From Cryptomeria japonica (Eukaryota > Streptophyta > Pinopsida > Cupressales > Cupressaceae), in the NCBI RefSeq assembly GCF_030272615.1, contig NC_081408.1, positions 620,060,476 to 620,124,475 of the forward strand: a DNA stretch of 64,000 nucleotides, in the 5' to 3' direction. Under the pieces are notes generated by a model. The model searched no databases, was not told the DNA's origin, and worked only from the letters and a program-made list of their open reading frames with translations. Positions within the stretch are counted from its first letter, which is position 1. Each line of letters opens with the position of its first letter. Position numbers and translations under genes: made by a program. Below are positions 25,201 through 35,340 of this stretch, one piece after another.

Positions 25201-26553
25201 ATCATTAAAACTCATGTTGAACAAAACTTGTGTTCTTCACCATTACGGTTAATTATTCAAGGCACAACAGGCATTGGAAAATCATTTCTTATTGACTGCA
25301 TACGTAGACAGTTAAATTCAAATTTAGAACATGCACAATACGCTTTGCTTGTACTAGCACCAACAGGTGTTTCCACATATAATATCCAAGCAACCACAAT
25401 CCATGCTGCCCTCTATATACCCATTCAAGAATACAAACCCTTAACATGCCATTCCCTATTAATGTTTCAAGAGAAATGCAAACATTTACGTTACATTTTA
25501 ATAGATAAAGTGAGCTTTGTTGGCCCTCAATTACTAATTAAGATTGATAAAAGATTGCGAGAAGCTTTTCCCAGCAGACAACATGAATCATTTGCAGCTA
25601 TCTCAGTCATTTTGGTTGGTGATCTTGCACAACTTCCCCCGGTTATGGATAGGCCATTATACGCATCTCACTCAATGACATTGGCTCTATGGCACACATT
25701 CAATACTATTGTGACCTTGGATATTCCATTTCGTCAACAAGGCACAAGTTCTTCACAGATAAGTTTTCGTGAAATGTTGCTTAATATCCACAGCACAACA
25801 CCATTACAAACAGACTGGGAATCCCTCCAATTGCAGTCAACCCATGCTTTGATGCTTGATCAGAATAACCACTTCAACCAATAGAAGCATTTGTTTGCAA
25901 CAAATGCAGCTTCAAGTGCACACAACATAAAAATGTTAACACAATTGCACTCACCATTGCACATGCAACAACAATCATTGGCCATCAAAGAGATAAGCAA
26001 GCACACCAAGAAGAACAACTAGCATTTGAAATTCTTCTTCTATAGACTAGTAAATTATGCTTATTGCAAATTTATGGATAGAAGTTGGCCTTGTAAATGG
26101 CACTTTGGGTCAAATTAAACAAATTGTCTACGATGCAGCTTCTAAACCACCCGATTTACCAAAATATGTGGTCGTTCTTTTCAAACATTATACTGGGCCT
26201 TCATGGGATCCAAAAAATGCAAAACATGTGCCTATTCCACCAATTACTAGAGGAAACTGCACACAAATTCCACTAGCAATGGCATGAGGCATTACTATTC
26301 ACAAATCACAGGGGCTAACATTAGACTTTGCCACAGTTGACATCGGCAAAATAGAGAAACAAGGCCTCACATTCACAACATTTTCAAGAGTAAAAGCAAT
26401 TGAACACCTATGCATACAACCAACCTTCACCTACCAAAGGTACTCACGATTGAAAGGTGCAACATCAACAATTCTATGAAAGACTGAGGAAGCCCGCTTG
26501 CTGGAGCTTTCATGCACAACAAAAGAAACATACCTACAAAACAAACACAATCA
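22212..26553 (+). pseudogene. Helitron Rep/helicase (RepHel), multiply frameshifted
   Basis: Encodes the rolling-circle transposase of Helitrons: a Y2-type HUH endonuclease fused to a PIF1 5'-3' helicase. Seen in order: Cys-rich N-terminal region (CSVCKEM, CMRCC) with NMDPSDQPSILKSLSQVEEM and INFPQDIFE at 22400-22700; AMAFPTLFPSG-like FMAFPTLFPSGMALP at about 23140; SLRGTRSFWSKSRRD at 23450; HUH motif EWQHQGSTHIHGF with HxH at 23777-23785; the Rep tyrosine motif YISKYASK at 24258-24281, both Tyr kept; DISAQE near 24400; then PIF1 from about 25200 with Walker A GTTGIGKS (25261-25284), Walker B ILIDKVS (the catalytic Glu is Lys), GDLAQLPPV, LVNGTLGQI and GITIHKSQGLT. Breaks include a frameshift near 22830, another between 23790 and 23820, TGA at 24567 and 26285, and others. 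The reading ends near a possible donor CAG/GTATGC at 26553. Confidence 0.92.
23989..24087. repeat. 76-bp-spaced direct duplication inside RepHel
   Basis: CCTTCAATGTCGGTACAAAG followed by CTC occurs at 23989 and again at 24065. It lies where the Cys-rich part between the HUH and Tyr motifs should be and disturbs that frame. Confidence 0.8.
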
Positions 26554-26642
26554 GGTATGCAAATCACATTTCATTATGTTTTCACGTGTTGTATATCTTC
26601 TATTCAATGTATCAACCCAAAACAATATTTAAACTTTACAGG

Positions 26643-26711
26643 ATCAACAACACAACTAACGTCTATGAATTTGAAGAGCCCTTTTACATGTCCCAACTCT
26701 GCAAAAAAAGG
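26643..26711 (+). other. Possible short terminal exon of the Helitron gene
   Basis: Begins after TTTACAG and stays open (INNTTNVYEFEEPF) until AAAAAAAG followed by GTACAC. It lies between the RepHel end at 26553 and the three cassettes. The splice reading is by eye only. Confidence 0.3.
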
Positions 26712-26929
26712 TACACATCTAGCACCCATTTCCTCTTCAACTATTTTATTGTTGTCAACAATTTTTTTCCCTGCTATTTGCCACAATTACTTTCTCATAC
26801 ATTGCTATTTATCACAAGTTCCAAATGCAACCCAACAAAGAAAGCTACAAAATATATGACTATAACAATTACAAATATTAGCCACTTGTTCAATACATTT
26901 AGTATCCACTAATGATGTTCTAATACAGG

Positions 26930-27771
26930 GTTCTTACTTTGTTTATGTTCTTTAACTATTTTTGGACGTGACCACTTTCAAGCTGCAAGGCACCTCTTCT
27001 CTTTCACAAGTATTATGGTTTGTGAAGGTCAACTTTCAATAAAGAACAACATCCAATACACAAACCTCATTACTTTCAAGGTATGTAAACCTTACCCACT
27101 TGTTCAATACATTTAATATCCACTACTAATGTTCTAATACATATTATTTGCAACACTCTTCATATTTTATGTGTTGTACTTCCAGGCTTCTTGCTTTGTT
27201 TATGTTCTTTAACTGTTTGTGGATTTCACCAATTTCAATCTGCAAGGCACCTGTTCACTTTTACACGTATAATGGTTTTTGATGGTATTTTCTCACTATG
27301 TCTCTCTTTACAATTGGTAAGTATTATACTATTTATCATTAGCTACCTTCTCTCATTAACATCCCTTTACACTTTCAGGTTCTTTTGATTGAATAAATGA
27401 GATTTCAATAAAGAACAACATCGAATGCAACAAGGTCATTACTTCCACAGTATGTAAACCTTACTCACTTGTTCAATATATTTAATATCAACTAATAATG
27501 CCAAAATACATATTATTTGTAATAGGCCTAAGATTTTCCATCCTGTGCTTGCAGGGTTCTTTTTTTGTTTATGTTGTTCAGTTGTTTCTGGACATGTTCA
27601 CTTTTACACACATTATGGTTTGTGAAGGTTTTCAATTGGTAACTATTATTCTATTTTACATTAACTACCTTCTCTCTTTAACACCCCTTCACACTTCCAG
27701 GTTCTCTTCACTCAAGAATTTAGCTTTCCATAAAGAACAACACCCAATACACCAAGATCATTACTATCAAG
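26930..27771 (+). repeat. Three tandem exon-like cassettes downstream of RepHel
   Basis: Three diverged copies start after AG acceptors at about 26930 (CTAATACAG), 27185 (TACTTCCAG) and 27555 (TGCTTGCAG). Each opens with GxTTCTTxCTTTGTTTATG and continues with CTGCAAGGCACCT or a reduced form, then an ATTATGGTTTGTGAAGG block and AAAGAACAACATCCAATACA. Copies 1 and 3 end in TTTCAAG or TATCAAG followed by GTATGT or GTAGT. The third frame is open through copy 1 (LLCLCSLTIFGRDHFQAARH) and through the start of copy 2. They belong to the family seen at 8.6-13.9 kb, here with a longer 3' part. Confidence 0.6.
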
Positions 27772-27799
27772 GTAGTAAATCTTTTCAAAATACAAAATA

Positions 27800-28550
27800 C
27801 TGTTAGGTAGATAAATATATCATAGCCACTTAAAAAAATTAACTTGGTTTCACTTCTTAAACCAAATTTCATTATTGATTTAAAAAACTTGTCTGCAAAA
27901 AACCTCTCTCACAACAAACAAATACTGACATGAATGATAGGTCAAATTCCCATTGTGCCATTTCACATTCCACAAGGTATTATATTACTAAAAATTACTG
28001 CATTTCAAATTTTCAAGTTTTTAAAAGTATTTAACTTCACCAATTCCACATGTTTTCCAAATATAACTTATATAAATGAAACAATGATGCAGGCCTTTCA
28101 TCATATAGATTAGATGGAATTCAACAAAAGGCTATATAACATTTTTCTCTTACCAGCATGGGGGATGGAGGGTGGATAACAACAATACTCTGGGTCCAAC
28201 AAAAACATTTGGTTGGGAATAATATAACCTAAAAAAAAAAATGTAAATCAAATATTCATGACATTTTCTTGACGTACATCATGTTGTATACACCAGCATG
28301 GGGGGTGGTGGGTGGAAAACTTTTAACTTTGGGAACAACCATTGGTTGGGTTATGTACACCAAAACTTTCTTACTGTACAATTATCTGTTTGACTTTAAT
28401 AGATTTTCATTATTCAGTTATACAATACTTCTATGGCATGAATGTAAATCAATATACCTCTGAATATGACAACTCTAATACATCTAATAACATAATGCCT
28501 TTACAATCAGACCTATTGACCTCCTGTTGTAGGCACTCCCCCTGCAACTG
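27800..28550. other. Helitron 3' flank; no gene; duplicated G-rich segment
   Basis: No coding sequence. The phrase ACCAGCATGGGGGATGGAGG followed by GTGGATAAC (28153) recurs as ACCAGCATGGGGGGTGGTGG followed by GTGGAAAAC (28293), each followed by a TGGG block and ATTGGTTGGG or ATTTGGTTGGG. The two copies are 140 bases apart. Confidence 0.7.
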
Positions 28551-28554
28551 CTAG
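28526..28554 (+). other. Candidate Helitron 3' terminus: hairpin plus CTAG
   Basis: GTTGTAG (28526-28532) can pair with CTGCAAC (28542-28548), a 7-bp stem with one G-T wobble and a 9-base C-rich loop. It is followed by TG, then CTAG at 28551-28554, then T. Helitrons end in CTRR with a hairpin just upstream and insert between A and T, so the form fits. The 2-base gap between stem and CTAG is shorter than the usual 10-12, so this is a candidate only. Confidence 0.3.
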
Positions 28555-29930
28555 TCTATAAATAGTATGTATATCATATCTCTGACATTGTTATAGACAA
28601 AATTAAAAGGTTAACAACAACTAACACCACATTCTCCATGAAAATGCATTGGAAAAAGTTTGAGCTCTTCATATCTGTAGTTCTAATGTCAAAAGATCGC
28701 TAATTTATGTCACTCCAATAGCAACCACTACTAGCATTCCTAACATTCTCTAAATGGTCACCTACAATCATTATGTCTTATGAAAATTCATTATATGTAT
28801 ATCTTCTCATTGATATGTTACAAATTTGTTGCCATATATTTCTTCAAAATATCATTAACATGATTGTCGTTGTATACACTCCCTTACCATACTCCATGAC
28901 AAAGTAAATATTTGTCTTTAATCAAACTAACTTCATATTTTGTTTCATCGATGTATATTAATGATCTTATTGAACATTTCTAATCGCTCCAAAAATCCTT
29001 GTATTTTAATTTCTTATAGTAATGTCATGTTGTTTGTTCATTGTGTAAATCCTTGTCATTATAGATTTATTAATTGTTTCCTTAGATTGCTTTGTCCTAG
29101 ACACTATTAATATATTTATGATAAAGTGTGATGTAATCATCAATGATATTGCCATTTACTTTCCATCTCAACAACTTCCACTAAGTGATTCACGATTCTC
29201 TTGCATCACACTCCCACCCACCCTAGCACACCCCAGCAATTGCACCCCTCTTACAAATCTAAATTTCTTTGCAAATGGCAGGGATTCCAATTGCAACACA
29301 GCCCTTGTTTTATTAATTCTTGAACAAATTATAATGTTATTTTAATAAGATTAAACTAGCATATTAATTGTATTTTATAAATAAAATTCATGTAGAGGAC
29401 ACCGAGAGATATCAATTTTAAAAAATATATATAAAAAAATGACAAGATTTACTATTAAAAACAATTAAAATAGATATAAGAACCATATTGCATTGATCAA
29501 TTGATGAGACATTGAAGCATTATTTACAAGATTGATATACATGCAAGAAATTCAATGTAATAAAACCAACAACTTAGCAATAGACTCTAATAAAACATTG
29601 TTCTCAAATGAATAATTAATCACTCGCAATCCATTAACTACTATGCTCTACGCTCTTTCCTTATCACTATTTTAATTGTATTATATATTTGATTATGATA
29701 ATTAATAAATCTTAATTCATGATTCAATGATATCAAATACAAATCTAAATATTCCATAATTTAATTTATAACATGGCTATATTTTTTATTTAATATTACT
29801 TAATTGACTATACTAATGACTCTAAAAATTCATCCAACAGGACACTAGGTTCTAGAAAGTCAAATATGTTAGAGTAAATAAAACTTGATGATGATGGCTT
29901 TAATATTTAGTGTTATAGTTCAATTTAATG
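28555..29930. other. No gene seen
   Basis: AT-rich non-coding DNA with only short chance frames, such as 29118-29345. No repeats or terminal structures stood out. Confidence 0.5.
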
Positions 29931-29934
29931 TTCA

Positions 29935-30800
29935 ATTAGGTTTAAGGTTAGTGTTTAATTTGTGTTAAGGTTTTATAAGTGTAAGAGAGTAGTTTAGATT
30001 TGGGTTTAGATTTAGGCTTCAATTTGGTTCATTATTAGGGTTTAATTTTGTTGATGTTAGGATTAAGGTTTAATTTGGTTTCATATTTATGATGGATTAG
30101 ATCATATTAGTTTAAAAATATGTAATGAGGACATATTAATTATAAATGAGATCAGTTGATAAGACACTAATTAGGATTGTCATTTAATTAAAAAAACATA
30201 AAAATAGGGTTAATATAAAGCTCAATTCAAGGTTTACGGTTAAGGTTTAATTTGGTTGAGTTTTAAGGTTTTGGTTCAGTCTGATTTAATGTGTAATTTG
30301 ATTTAGGGTTGAGGTTAGGGTTCAATTTGGTTCAATGTTTAATTTGGTTTTCAAGGTGATTATTTCTATATATTCAATAGGATTCTCCATAACCTAGACA
30401 TTTGGGTTTAATTTGACTTAGGGTTTGGGCTCAATTTGGTATAGGTTAGGTTTGAATTTGATTTTGAGTATAAAATTTGGCTTAGGGTTCCATTTGATTT
30501 AGTGCTAGGGTTCAATTTGGTTTAGTATAAGGGTTCGATCTTATTAGGATTAGGGTTAGGGATCAAGTCAAATTTGATTTATTGTTTAGTTAGGTTTAAG
30601 TTTAGGGTTCAATTTGGTTTAGTGTTAGGTTTATGGTATATTTTGGTATATGGTTAGGGTTAAAGGTTAGTTAGGTTTAATACTTAATTAAGGTTAGGGT
30701 TAGAGTTGAATTGAGGGTTAGGATTCGATTTGGTCTAGTGTTAAAGGATAGATTTAGTTTAGGATTTGAGTTCAATTTGGTTTAGGGTAATATTTAAACG
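29935..30800. repeat. Degenerate telomere-like minisatellite
   Basis: Dense in TTAGGGTT, TTTAGGG and GGTTTAG, joined to AATTTGGTT. The core unit reads about GGGTTCAATTTGGTTTAGTG then TTAGGGTT, around 25-35 bases and irregular. Examples occur near 29990, 30240-30330, 30415-30550, 30600-30680 and 30715-30790. TTTAGGG is the plant telomere heptamer, so this may be an interstitial telomere-derived array or a simple repeat that converged on it. No perfect tandem heptamer run exists. Confidence 0.7.
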
Positions 30801-30966
30801 GACCTCTTGGTCTACTTTTCTTTCATTTTTATAGATTATAGTGTGATTTGAAACATTAATTCAAAAAATTATCACCTAATTAAATTGGAAAGAATTTATA
30901 ATCATTACATGATAGTTTATAAATTAATATTTCTACAATTAATGATATTAAGTTTTCACAATCTTT

Positions 30967-32145
30967 TGGCAACAACAATGAAGGAAAACTCAGAGGGGGG
31001 GAGCATGAATCAGTTTTCACCGGATTAAACCTATTAAGCACAATCTCAAATTTCAATCAACTGTGGGAAGAATAAAGAAAAACTTAATAACAACAACACA
31101 TATAACACTAAGATTTTGGCGTGGAAAACCCAGTTAAGGGAAAAACCACAATGGGAACCTAACCACAATAAGATGATACTCTATAGTAGTATGTGTAAAT
31201 ATTACAATGGGGAATGCACATGCATTTAGGCACACTTCCTAGAGCTCACTGCTCAAGATACAATGACCCCGAAGGCTCCAACCCTCAGGGAAGGTTCACT
31301 ACCTTACAATAATGATCAGACTAAAATCTGGGTTACATGAACTGCAAAAATAGCATCTTCTAATGCTTGATGATAGATCCGGTTAAGCTCATTTGTCTTC
31401 TCTACAACAATGTCTGCTCAATACACCATACCAAAGGATAAATTTTCTTATGCGCATATACACCACTCTCTGATAATGCATGAATATAACACCACATCAA
31501 CACCTAAATTACATGAATATAACACCTATTTATATAATTCATCAACCTTGACTATAAGGTCGGCCAAACCCTCAATCCTTAATTACAAAATTATATCACA
31601 TAATATATAAATCAACCATCAAACCAATACAATGCCATAGATGACATAGTATGGACCTAAACCAAATCTCCAAACACGCATCACCATCAAAAATCTTGCC
31701 AAGATCAATTGCAACACGCTACACCACCACAAATACTGCATAACACGAATAACATCACCGGATTAACAAAATCACCAATACTGCGCACAATGATCAATAC
31801 AGACCAACAAAATAAATAGGACATGATTACGAAACGTCAACAAGCACATTAGAATGATCCACAATAGCTACATGAATACCACTTATTCAAATCTTCATCG
31901 ATCAACACGCTAACTCTCAAGAACACTTAACAACAATAATTCGGATTAGAAAGATAACTTGTAGAGCACCAAATCACAAACCATCAAAAATTAAGATACA
32001 TAGGAACATCTAAAACCTTCTTCCAAATCCACAACCAAAGGTATGATCATATCGGAGCGCACAGGATCAAATACCAGACTCTGCCAATCATTGAACACAG
32101 AAGAACATTCTTCAAAATGGAATCCACAACTCAACCAAATAGCAT
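30967..32145 (-). mobile_element. Copia-2 LTR, left part (split by the gypsy insertion)
   Basis: Minus-oriented copia LTR. Landmarks shared with copia-1 and with 569-995, read from the plus strand, are CTCAGAGGGGGGGAGCATGAATC, GTGGAAAACCC..GGGAAAAACCACAATGGGAACC, CCTAGAGCTCACTGCTCA and CCCTCAGGGAAGG. It continues to 32145, where the gypsy 5' LTR begins, and resumes at 49941. The left end is placed at TGGCAACAACAATG (30967) but could be some 12 bases further right. Confidence 0.8.
32141..32145. repeat. Left TSD of gypsy element (GCATC)
   Basis: GCATC immediately left of the 5' LTR; the same five bases follow the 3' LTR at 49936-49940. The perfect match fixes both borders of the gypsy element. 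Confidence 0.95.
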
Positions 32146-33405
32146 CTAATAAGTTGAGATTTTGTCATGTTTTTATCATCAAAACTCTTAGGTTTTTGAC
32201 ATCTTTTGGTTTGCATAGTAGTAGTGTTGTATCGTAAATTGACTATAGTATTCCATGTGTTAAACCTAAACTTATGAAATCATGTTTGAACTTTGCCGGT
32301 CTATTCTTGCAGCCATGCCATTTATTCCTACGGCCATGTGATTTGTTCATGTTGCTATGCGGATTATTTAGGGTAATATTATATGTGAATTAATAGATAT
32401 GTTAATTAAATAAAATGCATATGCATGTCCTTATATATTGATTTTGTTGTAGTGCAGGTAATAAATGATGCCACAATGGATATTCTCCTTTTGCGTCTAA
32501 AGAAGGAAAGATCATGCAAGAGATAACTGGAGATCAAACTGAAGAGTAGTTGAGAGAGCGCAAGGTATGGCATGGGCGGAGCAGCCAAGTAACACTACTA
32601 AAGTTTAACTTTAGTGGGCATTGAATTTGTAAAACACTGCCACGACATGCAAAGACTATGGTTCGGTTTAGATCCACGTTTCCTTCAGCCAAGCTCTAGT
32701 TATCTTCTTTTTCAGTCAATCATCCGCCTCTTCTTCTGGGTGTGATTTGAGTTGTCTATTGTAGTTGATCTTCTCTTTATTAATATGCTCTTCCTTTTTC
32801 TTAGAGGTTGGACAAAATAGAAAGGAATAGAGCAGAGAATTTTGATAAGCATTCTTAAGTTTCTTTTCAAAATATGTAATCATTTTTAGGAAGCAATGAA
32901 TAAAAGATATGTTGTTCTGATCTGTTAAAGGTAGTTTTCTAGAAGCTTGATATCACTCATCCAAGGGGGCCCACTTGGTGAGTGATCCTATGTGTTCTCA
33001 TTGAAATTAGTTTTTCTTTAGTTGCAGTAGAAGTTCTTGCTTTGACTGTTCTTGTAGCCACTGGAAACAGATCCACTGACTCTTCCTATAGCCAAGCCAG
33101 AACAAAGTAATTTTTGTTATCTATATTAAATCTTTCCAGTATTGTTTTTATAAGTTTTTCCTGTAGCCTTTCATAATTTCCATTCTTGCCATTCCTTTTC
33201 GCATAATGTTAGTTGCTGCAGTAATGCAGAATAGCCATTGAAGGAGCTTAGTGCATATATAGTGCAAACCCATTTCAAGTTTTACGTCCCTAGGTTGATA
33301 ACTAAATGAGCACTAGCCATGAAAATAGTAACTTTACCAAATGAATGTCCAAACTTCGGGTTGAGATTTCAATTAGAGTTATTATTATTATTGTTGGAGT
33401 AGACA
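32146..33405 (+). repeat. Gypsy 5' LTR
   Basis: Starts TAATAAGTTGAG (the 3' LTR has TGATAAG, so the first G has mutated) and ends GTTGGAGTAGACA. Near-identical throughout to 48674-49935. The open frames inside it appear in both LTR copies and are chance frames. Confidence 0.95.
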
Positions 33406-33409
33406 TTTT

Positions 33410-33428
33410 TGGTGTCGTTGCCGAGGAT
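33410..33428 (+). promoter_or_regulatory. Primer-binding site, tRNA-Asp type
   Basis: TGGTGTCGTTGCCGAGGAT, five bases inside the LTR edge. Common plant gypsy PBS sequences complementary to tRNA-Asp read TGGCGCCGTTGCCGGGGAT; the three differences are all C-to-T or G-to-A changes, as expected of a decaying copy. Confidence 0.8.
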
Positions 33429-33526
33429 GGTGTCAAACTAAGAACCTTTCATGGTTATTATTGTTTTTAGTTTTCAGTTAATTGTTTTTGGGTATACCTG
33501 ATCGTTTGAAAATTTCAAGAATCTGC

Positions 33527-35340
33527 ATGCATAGAAGAAGAAGAGACCCCAGAGGTAGATTCCTACCCACTTATTCTAATCATGCAGAAGATGATCTCCC
33601 AGATATAAATCCTTTTGCTAAACTTTACCAAGCCCCACAGAATTTGAAACACTCTGAATCTGAATTTTTGGAAGGTAGTCTTTAGTTCCTTTTTGGTCTT
33701 CAAGAAGAAGAATTTCCTATAGTAACAACCCCCACAAGTCCAATGCAAGGGAACCCACCTCCTAGTGGGAATAATCCACCACTAGGTCCAATGTTTGAGT
33801 TTCCCATATCTGATCAGCATGATAACGCTAATCTCAAGAACATTCCAACATCTTCACTCCCTAAATTCTATGGATTGGTGACAGAGGATCCAGACACATT
33901 TTTGTTTGAGTTTGATGTTCTCTATAGGAGTTTTGACTATACTACAGATGCCCATAGACTCAAAAATTTTCCTACCACTTTAAAGGAGTCATCCTTGAGA
34001 TGGTTTATGAGCTTGGGTAGTAGCACAATCAATAGATGGGATGAGATGAAACGGTTGTTTCTTGCAAAATACAAAGATTATTATAGAGGTACTAATCGGC
34101 ATGGGAATGATATCTTTAGAATGACACAAACTAAAGATGAGAGTCGTGAAGATTACTTGGAAAGGTTTCTATTTAGTGTCAAAAAGTCCAAGCATAGTGC
34201 TCTCAATGAAGATTCCCTCAAGTTGATATTTTTTAGGGGAATCAGTGATGAATGCACTGATTCCTTGGATCTTATGGGAGGAGGTGACATTACACAATCC
34301 ACTTGGGTTGAAATAGGACAAATTTGCAAGAAGTATTCTAGATCTGCTTCTAAGAAGAATAGGAGATTTAAACTAGGAGCATTGTTATCAGCATCTGGAA
34401 CTGGAGTTTCTAGAGTGGAACTTAGTCATCTACTAAAGGACTTCAAGGAGGACATTATAAACATTATGGCTACCCAGTTGGATACACTGGCAGCTAAGAA
34501 GAAGCATGAGGAAGCTGATTCATTTCTTGCAGAATTCTGTCCTCATTGTAAACAGCAAAAGAAGGATTGCAGATGTAAAATGGTTGCAAATGTGGAGGTA
34601 CCTGACTTCAAGCCAATTCAAGGTGATGATGAGAAAGTCTTCTATGTTTCTCAAAGAAGACCAGATTTCCAACGACAAGGTATGCCTCCAGATCCACTTT
34701 CTTTTTCTGGTTATAGTGGAAATTCTTATGCACCGAATAACCAATGGCAATTGCCATATTCTCAAAATTTTGGTAATTATCAAAATTGGTATGGTTCTCA
34801 AGGCCAAGGACAGCATTTTGGTAATCAAATGCCATAGTGGCAGCAGCCACAAGGGAACTGGTACCCACCTCAGGGCCAAGGAAACCAATTTCAAGGGAAT
34901 TGGAAACCTACTTCTTAATAGAGGGGGAGCCAGCCATGGAATGCCCAATCTTTTGGTTATCAGCCACCTATCCAGTAGCCACAATCTCCTGCACTAATGC
35001 ATCCTCCTGCAGCCACTGTTGCACCACCTAAACCAACATAGTTGCCTACTCAACCATTGCCAAATCCTAATATTAAGTCTCAGCAACAACCACAAGCTTA
35101 TTCAACTGATGTTAATAAATACCTAGCCTATTCTTTATCTCTAAATGACATTCACCTCCAATCTGGGACAACTCTACCTAATCCCTCTCATCCAGTTATC
35201 ACTAAGGTACAAGAGGAGCAAGAAATCTCTAATCCAATAGATACAATACCTCAAAATCAAATATTGCCACCATTTCCCACAGATTGCAAGAAAAGGAAGT
35301 TCCCACATAACAACAACAAAGCTTTGATATTATTGATCAA
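33527..35340 (+). pseudogene. gag: Gypsy gag (capsid) polyprotein, stops in frame
   Basis: The ATG at 33527 begins an Arg-rich start (MHRRRRDPRGRF) and one frame runs to about 35340. Stops interrupt at 33683, 34835, 34916, 34919, 34976 and 35039, most of them TAG. The retrotransposon gag core lies at about 33870-34340 (SLPKFYGLVTEDPDTFLFEF, LRWFMSLGSS, WDEMKRLFLAKY, ESREDYLERF). A CPHC..DCRC cysteine pair at about 34540 may be a reduced zinc knuckle. The tail is Gln-Pro-Asn-rich. It forms the virus-like particle that packages the element RNA. A frame change near 35335 leads into protease. Confidence 0.88.

Noticed and set aside
32406-32588. 60-codon minus-strand frame with a signal-peptide-like start, found twice (also 48934-49116)
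   Set aside because: It is identical by virtue of lying in both gypsy LTRs; no sign of selection or expression.
34506-34997. Frames of 163 and 154 codons overlapping gypsy gag
   Set aside because: Other-frame shadows of the gag gene with no domain of their own.
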